Shown piece after piece: positions 25,691 through 35,289 of a stretch of DNA of 64,000 nucleotides; the first letter of the stretch is position 1; each line of letters begins with the position of its first letter. The stretch is taken from positions 32,625 to 96,624 of the forward strand of contig JBGVCT010000010.1 of NCBI GenBank assembly GCA_045118975.1. Reading direction: 5' to 3'. This DNA comes from RGIG6178 sp045118975 (GTDB taxonomy: Bacteria > Bacillota_I > Bacilli_A > RFN20 > DUOF01). A program made the position numbers and the translations under genes. The notes under the pieces were generated by a model. That model ran no database searches, was not told the origin of the DNA, and saw only the letters and a program-made list of their open reading frames with translations.

Positions 25691-28255
25691 CTAGAAGTCG
25701 TCTCCTAATAAATCTAAGATAGATATCTTTTCATAATTTTCGGTTTCTACTTCTTCTTTCTCTTTAACTTCACTTCTATTATCTAACTTTTCTTGTACGA
25801 AATTTGTCGTATTTTGATATGTTTTAATATTTTCATCAATTATATCAATTACTAAGTTAGATGAACTAACAACTCTATCCTTACCCTTTAATTCAAGATT
25901 ATTCTTCATATTCTTATCAAAAGGTTGTCCTCTCTCACTTACATCAATTTCCATTACATTTGCATTATTTAATAGTACAAACGCCTTCTTTTCTTCATTT
26001 ACAAATAAGCTCGATACAGCAAGATGTGGATCTGATTTAAAACATTTAAATACAGGAGTAGCTTTATTTGTCCTTAAAGTTAAATTGATATTTCTAGGGT
26101 TAATTACTTTGCTTCCACCCTTGTCGGTAACTAGATACATTAATTTTGTAGATTCATTAGTTAATACTTCCATACCTACTAATTCACCAGTCTTGTCAAC
26201 ACCACTTACAGCCTTAACTCCACCAGATTTAATTCCCACTAAACTAATACCCGATTCACTATAACGTAGTGCATTACCCTTATCTGTTATAACTACAACT
26301 TCACTATCTCCATCACTATAACCAACGCCAATAACAGCATCTTCACTTAATAATCTCATACACTTAATTGGCTTAGTATATCTTTCTACCTTAAATTCAT
26401 CTAAGCTTGTTCTCTTTATTATTCCAAGTTTTGTAGCAATAATAATATTTACATTCTTATTGAATTCTTTAACGCAAATAACTTTAACAATAGATTCATC
26501 ACCATTCATAGTAACAATACTATTCAAGTGAATTCCCTCATCTTTCCACTTATTTTCAGTTAACTCATATACAGGAATATATAAGTAATTGCCCTTGCTT
26601 GTAAATGCAAGTAAAGTATCTGTAGTCATACACTTACCTATACCAACAAGAATATCTCCACTCTTAATCGAAGGTAAAGCCCCATCACTTGCCCCATATG
26701 ATTTAAGTGAAGATCTCTTAGCGTAACCTTTTTTAGATACACTAACCATTACTTCTTCTTTGCTAACCATTGCAAGTTTATCAATTACAAGTTCTTCTAC
26801 TTCATCAACAATTACACTAACTCTATCATGAGCATACTTTTTCTTCACTTCAGTTAACTCTTTAATAACAAGTTTTTTCATCTTATTGTCATCTTCTAAT
26901 AAAGAATTAAGTTCCAAACACAATTCTTCTAAACTAGCCTTTTCATCTTTAACCATATTAATATCAGTAGATGATAATCTATATAATTGCATTGTAACAA
27001 TACTTTCAGCTTGCTTATCACTAATATTAAATCTAGTAATTAAACTTTCTTTACATCCAGCTTTATCTTTACTATTTCTAATAAGTCTAATAACCTCATC
27101 AATATGATTAAGGGCAACAACAAGACCCTCTAAAATGTGAAGTCTAGCCTTAGCTTTATTAAGCTCAAATATAGTTCTTTTTGTATCAACATCAATTTGA
27201 TGAGCGTTATATGCATCTAAAATACCCAAAAGTGGCATTTGTACAGGTCTTTTATTAGATATAACAACCATATTAAAGTTGTAATTTATTTGAAGTTCTG
27301 TTTGCTTAAATAAATAGTTTAAGATAACTTGAGGATTTGCATCTTTTTTAAGATCTATTGCAATTCTTAACCCTTCTTTATCAGTCTCATCTCTAACTTC
27401 AATTATTCCATCAACTTTCTTATCAAAAGCAAGTTGATCTATACTTTTTACCAAATCGCTTTTTACAACCTCAAAAGGTATTTCACTAATAATGATTTGA
27501 TTCATATTCTTTAATTCAACTATTTCTGTCTTACTCTTAACAACGCATTTTCCCTTACCTGTTTCATAAGCTGCTTTTATTCCTTCTTTCCCTTGAATAA
27601 TAGCTCCTGTTGGAAAATCTGGTCCTTTAATAAATTCTAAAACATCGTCTAAAGAACACTTAGGATTTCTAAGTCTATAAATAGCAGCATCAATAACTTC
27701 ACCTAGATTGTGTGGAGGTATTTCTGTTGCATAACCTGCAGCAATACCCTTACTACCATTAACAAGTAAGTTAGGAAATCTTGCTGGCAATACTGTTGGC
27801 TCCATGATAGTATCATCAAAGTTAGGAGCAGTAGATACTGTTTCTTTATCTAAATCTTTTAATAATTCTCCTGATATTTCACTTAATCTAGCCTCAGTGT
27901 AACGCATCGCAGCAGGTCCATCACCATCGATAGAACCATTATTACCATGCATATCAATTAACACTTCATTTTGTTTCCACCATTGTGACATTCTAACCAT
28001 TGCATCATATACACTACTATCTCCATGAGGGTGATAATTACCAATAACTACACCAACAGTTTTAGCACTCTTTCTATGTGGCTTATCATAAGTATTTCTC
28101 TCCCCATTCATAGCAACTAAGATTCTTCTTTGAACAGGTTTTAATCCATCTCTTACATCTGGTAGGGCTCTCTCTTGAATAATATATTTTGAATATCTAG
28201 CAAATCTATCACCAAATATATCCTCTAAAGGTGAAATTTCTATTCTCTCATCCAT
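25691..28255 (-). CDS. parC: DNA topoisomerase IV subunit A (ParC)
   Basis: Type II topoisomerase subunit that breaks and rejoins DNA and unlinks sister chromosomes. 854 aa. Active-site Tyr is Tyr119 in AAMRYTEARLS. The quinolone region GNYHPHGDSSVYDAMVRMS has Ser80 and Asp84, the sensitive type. The C-terminal domain shows beta-pinwheel repeats. Position next to parE and the divergent plsY, as in Bacillus subtilis, separates it from gyrA. Its ATG overlaps the parE stop by one base; the ribosome site is GGAGGTGA. Confidence 0.93.
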   Translation of the reverse strand: MDERIEISPLEDIFGDRFARYSKYIIQERALPDVRDGLKPVQRRILVAMNGERNTYDKPHRKSAKTVGVVIGNYHPHGDSSVYDAMVRMSQWWKQNEVLIDMHGNNGSIDGDGPAAMRYTEARLSEISGELLKDLDKETVSTAPNFDDTIMEPTVLPARFPNLLVNGSKGIAAGYATEIPPHNLGEVIDAAIYRLRNPKCSLDDVLEFIKGPDFPTGAIIQGKEGIKAAYETGKGKCVVKSKTEIVELKNMNQIIISEIPFEVVKSDLVKSIDQLAFDKKVDGIIEVRDETDKEGLRIAIDLKKDANPQVILNYLFKQTELQINYNFNMVVISNKRPVQMPLLGILDAYNAHQIDVDTKRTIFELNKAKARLHILEGLVVALNHIDEVIRLIRNSKDKAGCKESLITRFNISDKQAESIVTMQLYRLSSTDINMVKDEKASLEELCLELNSLLEDDNKMKKLVIKELTEVKKKYAHDRVSVIVDEVEELVIDKLAMVSKEEVMVSVSKKGYAKRSSLKSYGASDGALPSIKSGDILVGIGKCMTTDTLLAFTSKGNYLYIPVYELTENKWKDEGIHLNSIVTMNGDESIVKVICVKEFNKNVNIIIATKLGIIKRTSLDEFKVERYTKPIKCMRLLSEDAVIGVGYSDGDSEVVVITDKGNALRYSESGISLVGIKSGGVKAVSGVDKTGELVGMEVLTNESTKLMYLVTDKGGSKVINPRNINLTLRTNKATPVFKCFKSDPHLAVSSLFVNEEKKAFVLLNNANVMEIDVSERGQPFDKNMKNNLELKGKDRVVSSSNLVIDIIDENIKTYQNTTNFVQEKLDNRSEVKEKEEVETENYEKISILDLLGDDF

Positions 28256-30198
28256 TAGAAATCACCTCCAACTTTGAAGTTATCTTCTAAAGTAAACTTA
28301 ACATTATCCTCAATCCATTTTCTTCTAATATCAGCTTTATCACCCATTAGTACACTAACTCTTCTTTCAGCAGCCATCGCATCATCAATTGTAACTTCAA
28401 TTAGTGTTCTAGTTTTAGGATCCATTGTAGTTTCCCATAATTGACTATAGTTCATTTCTCCAAGACCCTTATATCTTTGAATTTCACATTTACCATTTTC
28501 TCCTGCAACTTCCTTTTTAGCAGTTTCTAAATCCTCATCATTCCAAACATATTTAAATTTCTCACTTTTTCCTGAAGATTTGCTGACTTTGTATAAAGGA
28601 GGACAAGCAATAAATACTCTATGATTTTCAATTAATGGCCTCATAAATCTATAGATAAATGTTAATATTAATACTTGAATATGTGCTCCATCGGTATCAG
28701 CATCGGTCATAATAATAAGTTTTCCATAGTTAGCATCTTTGATATTAAAATCTTGTCCAACACCTGCACCCATAGTATAGATGATTGTAGATATTTCTTC
28801 ATTCTTCATCAAATCTGCCAACTTAGTTTTTTCACTATTTATAACCTTACCTCTAAGAGGCAATATAGCTTGGAATCTTCTATCTCTTCCTTGCTTTGCA
28901 CTACCTCCAGCAGAGTCTCCCTCAACCAAAAATAACTCATTCTTTAATTTATCCTTACCTTGAGCTGGGGTTAACTTACCACTAATAATTCTTTCAACTT
29001 TAGCTTTCTTTATTCCTCTTGCTTCATCCCTAGCTTTTCTAGCAGCTTCTCTTGCTTGATATGCTTTCATTGCCTTTTTAATAAGATTTTGAGCAGTTTC
29101 TTTATTCTCATCCAAGAAAATAGTTAACTTCTCATAAACCATATTTTCTACAGCAGTTTTAGCTTCACTAGTTCCTAATTTAGATTTTGTTTGACCTTCA
29201 AATTGAAGCAATTTTTCAGGAACTTTAACAGATATAACAGCAGTTAATCCCTCTCTTATATCATTACCCTCAAGATTCTTATCCTTCTCTTTTAACAATC
29301 CTGTATTTCTAGCATAATCATTTACTGCTTTAGTAAATCCACTTCTAAATCCAGTTTCATGAGTACCACCATCTTGAGTTCTTACATTATTAACAAATGA
29401 CAAGATAGTTTCATCATATGCATCGCAATATTGGAATGCAACATCAATACCCATACCATCACTAGTTACTTGTTCAAAACTAATTGGTTGAGTAATAACA
29501 TCTTTTGTCTCATTTAAAAACTCTACAAAAGCAAGCATACCATTTTCATAATGATATACTTCTTGTTTATCATTTCTTAAATCAACCAAATTCAACTCTA
29601 ATCCTTTAAGTAAGAAAGCATTTTGTCTTAATCTTTCGCTTATAGTATGAAAATTGAATTCTGTAGTTGAAAATATTTTGTCATCTGGCAAAAAATGTAC
29701 CATTGTACCATGTCTATATGTATTGCCAATTACCTCTAATGGAGTTACTAATTTACCACCATTTTCAAATCTAATGTGATGAATTTTTCCATCTCTATAA
29801 ATAGTAACATCCATATATTTACTAAGTGCATTAACAACTGAGGCACCAACACCATGAAGACCACTACTAGTTTTATATCCACCCTCTTGTCCAAACTTGC
29901 CTCCGGCATGCAACACAGTATAAACAACTTCTGGTGTAGACTTACCTGTTGAGTGTACTCCTGTAGGAACACCTCTTCCTTCATCTAAAACTGAAACTGA
30001 ATTGTCTTTATATATAGTGACTGTAATTTTATTTCCATATCCAGCCATTGATTCATCGATTGCATTATCTACAATTTCCCAAATAAGATGGTGTAAACCT
30101 CTATGATCTGTAGAACCGATATACATACCTGGTCTTTTTCTAACGGCTTCCAATCCCTCTAGGATTTGTATACTACTCTCATCGTATTTATTTGCCAT
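28255..30198 (-). CDS. parE: DNA topoisomerase IV subunit B (ParE)
   Basis: ATPase subunit. 647 aa. GHKL motifs: EIVDNAIDESMAG (Asn that binds Mg-ATP), DEGRGVPTG, and the QTKSKLG loop. TOPRIM: LVEGDSAGGSAKQGRDR and DADTDGAHI. Start: ATG at 30196-30198 behind GGAAGGAG; an in-frame TTG three codons earlier is less likely. Divergent from plsY with 95 bases between. Confidence 0.94.
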   Translation of the reverse strand: MANKYDESSIQILEGLEAVRKRPGMYIGSTDHRGLHHLIWEIVDNAIDESMAGYGNKITVTIYKDNSVSVLDEGRGVPTGVHSTGKSTPEVVYTVLHAGGKFGQEGGYKTSSGLHGVGASVVNALSKYMDVTIYRDGKIHHIRFENGGKLVTPLEVIGNTYRHGTMVHFLPDDKIFSTTEFNFHTISERLRQNAFLLKGLELNLVDLRNDKQEVYHYENGMLAFVEFLNETKDVITQPISFEQVTSDGMGIDVAFQYCDAYDETILSFVNNVRTQDGGTHETGFRSGFTKAVNDYARNTGLLKEKDKNLEGNDIREGLTAVISVKVPEKLLQFEGQTKSKLGTSEAKTAVENMVYEKLTIFLDENKETAQNLIKKAMKAYQAREAARKARDEARGIKKAKVERIISGKLTPAQGKDKLKNELFLVEGDSAGGSAKQGRDRRFQAILPLRGKVINSEKTKLADLMKNEEISTIIYTMGAGVGQDFNIKDANYGKLIIMTDADTDGAHIQVLILTFIYRFMRPLIENHRVFIACPPLYKVSKSSGKSEKFKYVWNDEDLETAKKEVAGENGKCEIQRYKGLGEMNYSQLWETTMDPKTRTLIEVTIDDAMAAERRVSVLMGDKADIRRKWIEDNVKFTLEDNFKVGGDF

Positions 30199-30293
30199 GA
30201 ACCACAACTCCTTCCATGCTTAACATATTTATTATACTAAAATAACTTTTAAAATAGAATATCTTAATATATAATAAATTTCGAGGTGAATTT

Positions 30294-30947
30294 ATGGTAG
30301 TTACAATATTTTCGCTAGCACTACTTATATTATTGAGTTATTTAATGGGTTCTATACCATTTTCATTAGTAGTCGGCAAACTATTTTTTAAAAAAGATAT
30401 CAGAAACTATGGAAGTGGAAATTTAGGGGGCACCAATACTGGTAGAGTTCTTGGAAAAGGTGCAGGACTAGCAGTAATGATACTTGATCAACTAAAAGCA
30501 GTATTAGCAATCCTTATAACAACACTAGTAATGAAAAGAATTGATCCAAACTTCCTAAATGTAGGAATATATATGTCTTCCATAGCAGTAGTACTTGGAC
30601 ATTGTTACCCTATATTTGCTAAGTTTAAAGGTGGCAAAGCTGTTGCATGTGCATTTGGAATATTGTTTATAACAAATATATATATTTACTTAATCACATT
30701 GGCAATCTATGCAATACTATTAAAACTAACAAAATATGTTTCTCTAGGATCGATTATTGTATTCTTCATTTCTGGACTATTAACATTTATAGAATTCTTT
30801 AGAACTTCTCCATTATTACAAGTTAAATTAGATATCTTTTATCCAATACTAATATTATTTATCGCTACATTTATAGTGATTAAACATAGATCTAATATAA
30901 CTAGATTACAACAAGGAACTGAAAATAAAATTAAATGGATGGGTTAA
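30294..30947 (+). CDS. plsY: PlsY, glycerol-3-phosphate acyltransferase
   Basis: Integral membrane enzyme that uses acyl-phosphate to make lysophosphatidate, the first step of phospholipid synthesis. 217 aa with about five segments. Family motifs: YGSGNLGGTNTGRVLGKGAG (about 38-57), HCYPIFAKFKGGKAVA (about 103-118). In most members the first motif is SGNPGATNxxR; Leu and Gly are variations. GAGGTGA ribosome site. It is divergent from parE. Confidence 0.93.
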   Translation: MVVTIFSLALLILLSYLMGSIPFSLVVGKLFFKKDIRNYGSGNLGGTNTGRVLGKGAGLAVMILDQLKAVLAILITTLVMKRIDPNFLNVGIYMSSIAVVLGHCYPIFAKFKGGKAVACAFGILFITNIYIYLITLAIYAILLKLTKYVSLGSIIVFFISGLLTFIEFFRTSPLLQVKLDIFYPILILFIATFIVIKHRSNITRLQQGTENKIKWMG

Positions 30948-30980
30948 AAAAAGCTCTAGTAAAAACTAGAGTTTTTTATT
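30945..30980 (+). terminator. Terminator of plsY
   Basis: AAAGCTCTAG/CTAGAG hairpin followed by TTTTTTATTTT on plus. Confidence 0.75.
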
Positions 30981-30987
30981 TTAAAAG

Positions 30988-31024
30988 CAAAAAAAGGGTA
31001 CCACTTAGTGATACCCTTTTATAT
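30988..31024 (-). terminator. Terminator of the SHOCT membrane gene
   Basis: Minus strand AAAGGGTATCAC TAA GTGGTACCCTTT with one G-T pair, then a run of T. It lies 3' of the gene at 31028. Confidence 0.75.
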
Positions 31025-31027
31025 TTC

Positions 31028-31630
31028 TTATTTTCCTCTTTTATCCTTGTTGCTATTTCTCATTATAGCCATAGCTCTTTTTGTTTCATATTCATCTTTA
31101 GTAATCATTCCTTCTTTAAGAAGTTGCTTTAATTCATCAAGTTCCTTTTGAAGATCTTTGCTATTACCAACTTTAATTTTTCCTTGAACTCCATCTATAG
31201 CTTTAAATGAAGATAAATAACATTGAGTTCCAACCTTAGCTAAATTATGCTTGATTAACATTTGTGTATCAATTTCGCAATATGGAACATATCCTTTTTT
31301 AAACAATCTCTTTATATAAGCTCTATTAGCTACAAATACCATCAATACATGAACTACTACAAGTACTCCAACTAACCACCAATATAACTCTTTAACATGT
31401 GTCATCCAGTCAATATACATTCCTGGTACATGACCATTTAATAAAGCGTGTAATAAATCAAATAGTCCATACCATAAGATTGCTACATAAGCCAACAATA
31501 GTAAGATTCCTCTAAGAATCATACCTCTAGCAAGCATGTAAAATGGTCCGAACAATAAGTAGCCGAAGCTAATTTTTATGCCAACTTCCTTAGCATTTCC
31601 TTCTGTGTTTGCAAGTGTTACTCTTTTCAT
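31028..31630 (-). CDS. Membrane protein with C-terminal SHOCT domain
   Basis: 200 aa, function unknown. Two to three hydrophobic segments (GYLLFGPFYMLARGMI with GILLLLAYVAILWY; then WWLVGVLVVVHVLMVF). The start resembles DUF2628-type membrane proteins. The C-terminal 30 residues, LDELKQLLKEGMITKDEYETK, are a SHOCT module, a short C-terminal oligomerisation domain. It starts 19 bases after the large lipoprotein gene with its own AAAGGAG site, so the two are one operon. Confidence 0.7.
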   Translation of the reverse strand: MKRVTLANTEGNAKEVGIKISFGYLLFGPFYMLARGMILRGILLLLAYVAILWYGLFDLLHALLNGHVPGMYIDWMTHVKELYWWLVGVLVVVHVLMVFVANRAYIKRLFKKGYVPYCEIDTQMLIKHNLAKVGTQCYLSSFKAIDGVQGKIKVGNSKDLQKELDELKQLLKEGMITKDEYETKRAMAIMRNSNKDKRGK

Positions 31631-31649
31631 AATTCATTACTCCTTTCAA

Positions 31650-34115
31650 TTATACTGCGTAAGTGAATACATTACTGTGTCCATCAGTTGTGCTATATTC
31701 CATATAGAAATACAATTCTTTATGTGCACCACTAATTGTTACACTTGATGGATTTGATATTGTTGCTCTAGTAATAAAGTCTTCATTTGCTTTGCTTGAA
31801 GATATACGTTCTGCACTGAAAATATACTCATTTGTTCCATCCCAATAATACTCTACAACATTTTCATCATTTGAGACAATACTTTTAGGCGTATATCCAA
31901 TCACTGCACTATCTGAAATCAAATAAGTCATACCATTGTGTCTTACAGCATACCAAGCTCCTGGACTGCTAATAAATTTTTGATAAATTTCCGACTCTAG
32001 TGTTTCAAGAGTTTTCTCTTCGCCAATAAACTCAGGTATCGTAGAAATTTGGTGCCAATCATTTGATGTTTCTTTCTTGTTATATGCAATCATTGGATCT
32101 ATTTCAAATTTATATGTATTTGCCGCTTCTTTTACTAACTTTTTAGATGTTTCTTTGTATTCATCAAGGAAGTTCACCGTTATTGCATTGCTAGCATCAA
32201 GTGCTCCTACATATGGCATTTTCAAATCAATATAATTAGGATGAGTAACAAAATTTGGGAACCATCCTTCACATGTTGGTGTTTCAGAAGTTGAAGCACA
32301 ATATCTTAATCCTAAAGCTGGTTGCGCTGCACTAAATGTCAAGTTCATTCCAGCCAATGTATTAGATGAGCCTAATGTGAAGATGTTACCAAGTTGAGTC
32401 AAGCCCCAACTAAATACCATTTCTCTTATAAGGGCAGTTGTCACTCTACCATGTAAGTCATCTACTTTTACCCCATTTACAAATAGTAGTAAGCTAGGTG
32501 ATCCATAGAATCCTCCAACAATTTCTCTAACAACCTTTACTTCGCACCTATCAGCATAATTGTATTCTTGAGCCATACTTCCTGCAACTACAGAAATAAG
32601 ACCAGCAGCTACTCCAACCTTAACACTTTGAGTAAAGCATGTAGTAGGACTCTTATCATAATATTCTTTTAATACAGGGTCCATAGTTCCATTTCTATAC
32701 TTAGTTAGGTTTCCAGCAGTTAATTCTCCACCAAGAGGTTTGTAATCTCCAAATGAACTAATTTTATATGAATATACAGGAACATTAATTTCGAAATCAT
32801 TTAATGCCGCTGTCATAATCTTACAATATTTATCTCCAGTAATACCATTTGAATCTGCAAGCATATCACCAACTGCTTCATTTGCAAACCAACCAATAAT
32901 ACCACCAAGAACCACACCAACAGCTGTACCAATACCTGGGAATATCATTGAACCAATAGCAGCTCCAAGCGCTGCTCCTGCACCAACTGCCATAAGTGTT
33001 TCTAATGCGGCAGCCAAGAAGTTTTTAAATCCATCAGTTTCAACAGCACAGTTATCGTTAAATGAGGAGGCTGTATTAAGTAGTAATATAATATTATTAA
33101 CCGCATAGTCTAATGCACTCGTTTTATCTTTTAGGTTAACTCCATTCTTTGCATCTTGAACTGTATCATATGCCCAGTTATTACCAATCTTATCCTCTAA
33201 GAATCCTTCAGTTGTAATAAGTAATAAGTAATCATGTATTCCCTCATATTCTCCTCTTCCTTCAACTAGGTTAATAAGAGAATCTAAAGTGTATAGTTGT
33301 TCAATAGTTCTAGTTGTTGCTGAAATAGTTGAATCTGCAGTTGTATCCTTTACTGTTACTAATGTTTTCATCATTGTAGACATTGACTCATAATATCCTA
33401 AATAGTTACCACCATCTTTGATAACATTATCATGATAGATACTACTATTTAAACTTCCTGTAGGATCAAGTTGAGCATCAGTTACCATTCCAGCATAATC
33501 TCCATTATGGAACAAAAGAATCATCGCATGTCCAACTACCTCAGAATATCCTTTCTCATCTAGCTCTTTAGCATATTTACAGATGAGAGCATCGCTTCCA
33601 GTACCACAAGTATTTCTTAATACACTTTCACTTCTATTAAAGTCACTTTGCTCAGAATCACTAAATGTAGGACTCAAGTAAGTAAGCCAGTTTCCATTAT
33701 CATTACCTTTACCAAAACTCATAAATGAATCAGCAGAAGCATAATACATTAAAACATTCTTATCACTAGATGTACCTGTAAACTTAGTAGCTTTTAATCC
33801 ATATTTAATTAATAGTTGCCCCATCGCAGAAGCACAACCAATATTTTCATCATTTTGACAATTACCTTTGTTATTATCATAATTGTATTGCAAGTTATCA
33901 ACTAAGATTGCAAAGTCTCTTTGCGCACCTAAATAACCAATATATAATTCCTCTGACATTTCTCTATACGTTACAGTCGCTGGTGCTGTAGTCAAATTTG
34001 CAACAGCAGCAGGTGGACGAATATCACTTGCAGTATTTCCTAAACAACCACTACAAGTAAGAATAGTTATTGCAACAGTTAGCATCCATGTAATATGTTT
34101 GAAAAATTTACGCAT
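31650..34115 (-). CDS. Large orphan lipoprotein with glycine-zipper segment, 821 aa
   Basis: I do not recognise this protein. Signal: MRKFFKHITWMLTVAITILTCSGC, with a hydrophobic core and lipid-accepting Cys at about 24 (CSGC, not the best lipobox). The extracytoplasmic body has more than ten Cys. At about 375-418 there is a glycine zipper (VGAGAALGAAIGSMIF, PGIGTAVGVVLGGIIGWF), a pattern able to enter membranes or build oligomers. The C-terminal half is beta-rich. The start chosen is the ATG at 34113-34115; the frame extends to 34136 but the AGGAG site fits the chosen ATG. It has its own promoter (34145-34173) and is co-transcribed with the SHOCT protein. Confidence 0.68.
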   Translation of the reverse strand: MRKFFKHITWMLTVAITILTCSGCLGNTASDIRPPAAVANLTTAPATVTYREMSEELYIGYLGAQRDFAILVDNLQYNYDNNKGNCQNDENIGCASAMGQLLIKYGLKATKFTGTSSDKNVLMYYASADSFMSFGKGNDNGNWLTYLSPTFSDSEQSDFNRSESVLRNTCGTGSDALICKYAKELDEKGYSEVVGHAMILLFHNGDYAGMVTDAQLDPTGSLNSSIYHDNVIKDGGNYLGYYESMSTMMKTLVTVKDTTADSTISATTRTIEQLYTLDSLINLVEGRGEYEGIHDYLLLITTEGFLEDKIGNNWAYDTVQDAKNGVNLKDKTSALDYAVNNIILLLNTASSFNDNCAVETDGFKNFLAAALETLMAVGAGAALGAAIGSMIFPGIGTAVGVVLGGIIGWFANEAVGDMLADSNGITGDKYCKIMTAALNDFEINVPVYSYKISSFGDYKPLGGELTAGNLTKYRNGTMDPVLKEYYDKSPTTCFTQSVKVGVAAGLISVVAGSMAQEYNYADRCEVKVVREIVGGFYGSPSLLLFVNGVKVDDLHGRVTTALIREMVFSWGLTQLGNIFTLGSSNTLAGMNLTFSAAQPALGLRYCASTSETPTCEGWFPNFVTHPNYIDLKMPYVGALDASNAITVNFLDEYKETSKKLVKEAANTYKFEIDPMIAYNKKETSNDWHQISTIPEFIGEEKTLETLESEIYQKFISSPGAWYAVRHNGMTYLISDSAVIGYTPKSIVSNDENVVEYYWDGTNEYIFSAERISSSKANEDFITRATISNPSSVTISGAHKELYFYMEYSTTDGHSNVFTYAV

Positions 34116-34144
34116 ACATTTCACACTCCTACTCATATACCATA

Positions 34145-34173
34145 ATTTTACTATTAATTGAATGAATATTCAA
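34145..34173 (-). promoter_or_regulatory. Promoter of the 821-aa lipoprotein gene
   Basis: Minus strand -35 TTGAAT (34168-34173), 17-base spacer, -10 TAAAAT (34145-34150). An 18-bp inverted repeat (ATTGAAT GAAT ATTCAAT on plus, 34157-34174) covers the -35 box and the adjacent half of the spacer. Confidence 0.6.
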
Positions 34174-34179
34174 TAAGTA

Positions 34180-34704
34180 TCAGTCATCATTGTTGACTCT
34201 TAATAAAAAATCTTCTCCTTTAAGAACTTCTTTTCTAGATAAACTTAAATAATTTTGTTGTCTTAATATTTCATAAGTAACAATTGCTACGCAATTAGAT
34301 AAATTTAAACTCCTTGCATCTTCTACCATTGGTAATCTATAACATCTATCTAGTTCACCTTTTAGAATCTTTTTAGGAATACCAGTACTTTCTTTTCCAA
34401 ACATAACAAAAGTATCTTGGTTAACATTGCTAAAATCAACCTCACTAGGTGCTTTAAATCCATATCTAGTAATAAAATGAACTATAGGAAATCCATTTTT
34501 TTCTAAAAATTCTTCATAGCTATTATAGTATTCAAATTCAAATCCCACTAAATAATCCATTCCAGCACGTTGAAGCCCTTTATCATCAATTTGATAAGTA
34601 AGCGGTCCTATTATATGTAACTTACTTCCTGTAGCCTTACATGTTCTCATTATATTTCCTGTATTCATTGGTTTTTCTGGTTGATATAAAACAATATTAA
34701 TCAT
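34180..34704 (-). CDS. trmL: TrmL, tRNA (cytidine/uridine-34 2'-O)-methyltransferase
   Basis: SPOUT methylase acting on the wobble base of tRNA-Leu. 174 aa. Opening VLYQPEKPMNTGNIMRTCKA, then FGKESTGIPKKIL, and the knot motif YRLPMVEDARSLNLSNCVAIVTYE are all present. GAGGTGTA before ATG. Confidence 0.94.
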   Translation of the reverse strand: MINIVLYQPEKPMNTGNIMRTCKATGSKLHIIGPLTYQIDDKGLQRAGMDYLVGFEFEYYNSYEEFLEKNGFPIVHFITRYGFKAPSEVDFSNVNQDTFVMFGKESTGIPKKILKGELDRCYRLPMVEDARSLNLSNCVAIVTYEILRQQNYLSLSRKEVLKGEDFLLRVNNDD

Positions 34705-34757
34705 AAAAATACACCTCGAAATAATGATAATACTTTTTCTCTATTTTGGGAATAAAA

Positions 34758-34784
34758 AAGATGAGCATACTCGCCCATCTTAAA
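34758..34784 (-). terminator. Terminator after cwlJ
   Basis: Minus strand AAGATGGGC/GCTCATCTT stem (one G-T pair) then a T-run. It overlaps the stop of the gene. Confidence 0.75.
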
Positions 34785-35199
34785 GTCCACAACCACTTAA
34801 TTTATCCGGGTTATAAAAACAATGGTTTTTATATCGTCCAGATAATTTTCCCCAAAATCTTTGTTTACATGACTTACCTCTACCAGGATTTTGAAAATAT
34901 AAGGCTTTCTTGGCAGGATCTCCCCTCCAATAATCTAAACCCTTCTTAGCTAATCCTTTGATTTTACCATTAACTGGAGCATTAAATAATTTTGTATTAA
35001 CTCCTTCAAAATTTCCTTTTTGATAAACCATTTTGTGAACGCTAGTAATATTTTTAAAAGGCATACATTTATATACAATTCTGTTAACGCCAGTATTAGC
35101 CACTAATAGCATACCCGTATTACCCTCTCCTAAAGCTTCGCTTTTTATAAGCCTTCCCAAAGTATCAATATCCTTTGTATTATATTTAACTCTTGCCAT
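34780..35199 (-). CDS. cwlJ: CwlJ-like spore cortex-lytic hydrolase
   Basis: 139 aa, matching the 142-aa CwlJ of Bacillus in size and in lacking a signal peptide. It has the Hydrolase_2/SleB fold: LGRLIKSEALGEGNTGMLLV, with Glu as the likely catalytic residue (EALGEG), NTGVNRIVYKC, then MVYQKGNFE and, near the end, GRYKNHCFYNPD, which resembles the CwlJ ending RFKSHCFYQP. It cuts modified peptidoglycan of the spore cortex during germination. No gerQ (its usual partner) is adjacent. Confidence 0.88.
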   Translation of the reverse strand: MARVKYNTKDIDTLGRLIKSEALGEGNTGMLLVANTGVNRIVYKCMPFKNITSVHKMVYQKGNFEGVNTKLFNAPVNGKIKGLAKKGLDYWRGDPAKKALYFQNPGRGKSCKQRFWGKLSGRYKNHCFYNPDKLSGCGL

Positions 35200-35243
35200 A
35201 TTTACACCTCAATTATAAATATGCATTTTCTTAATATTAGTCA

Positions 35244-35268
35244 CAAAAAAAGAGGGCTCACGCCCTCC
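35244..35268 (-). terminator. Terminator of the Thr-tract gene
   Basis: GAGGGC/GCCCTC 6-bp GC stem with tetraloop, then seven T on the minus strand. A strong intrinsic terminator. Confidence 0.9.
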
Positions 35269-35289
35269 TAAAATGTTTAAAATGTTTTA

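Noticed and set aside
29748..29984. 78-aa minus-strand frame
   Set aside because: Alternative frame inside parE; parE motifs are continuous over it.
25691..30198. Assignment as gyrA/gyrB
   Set aside because: Position next to divergent plsY and degV fits parE-parC of Bacilli; dnaA/recF neighbours of gyrBA are absent.
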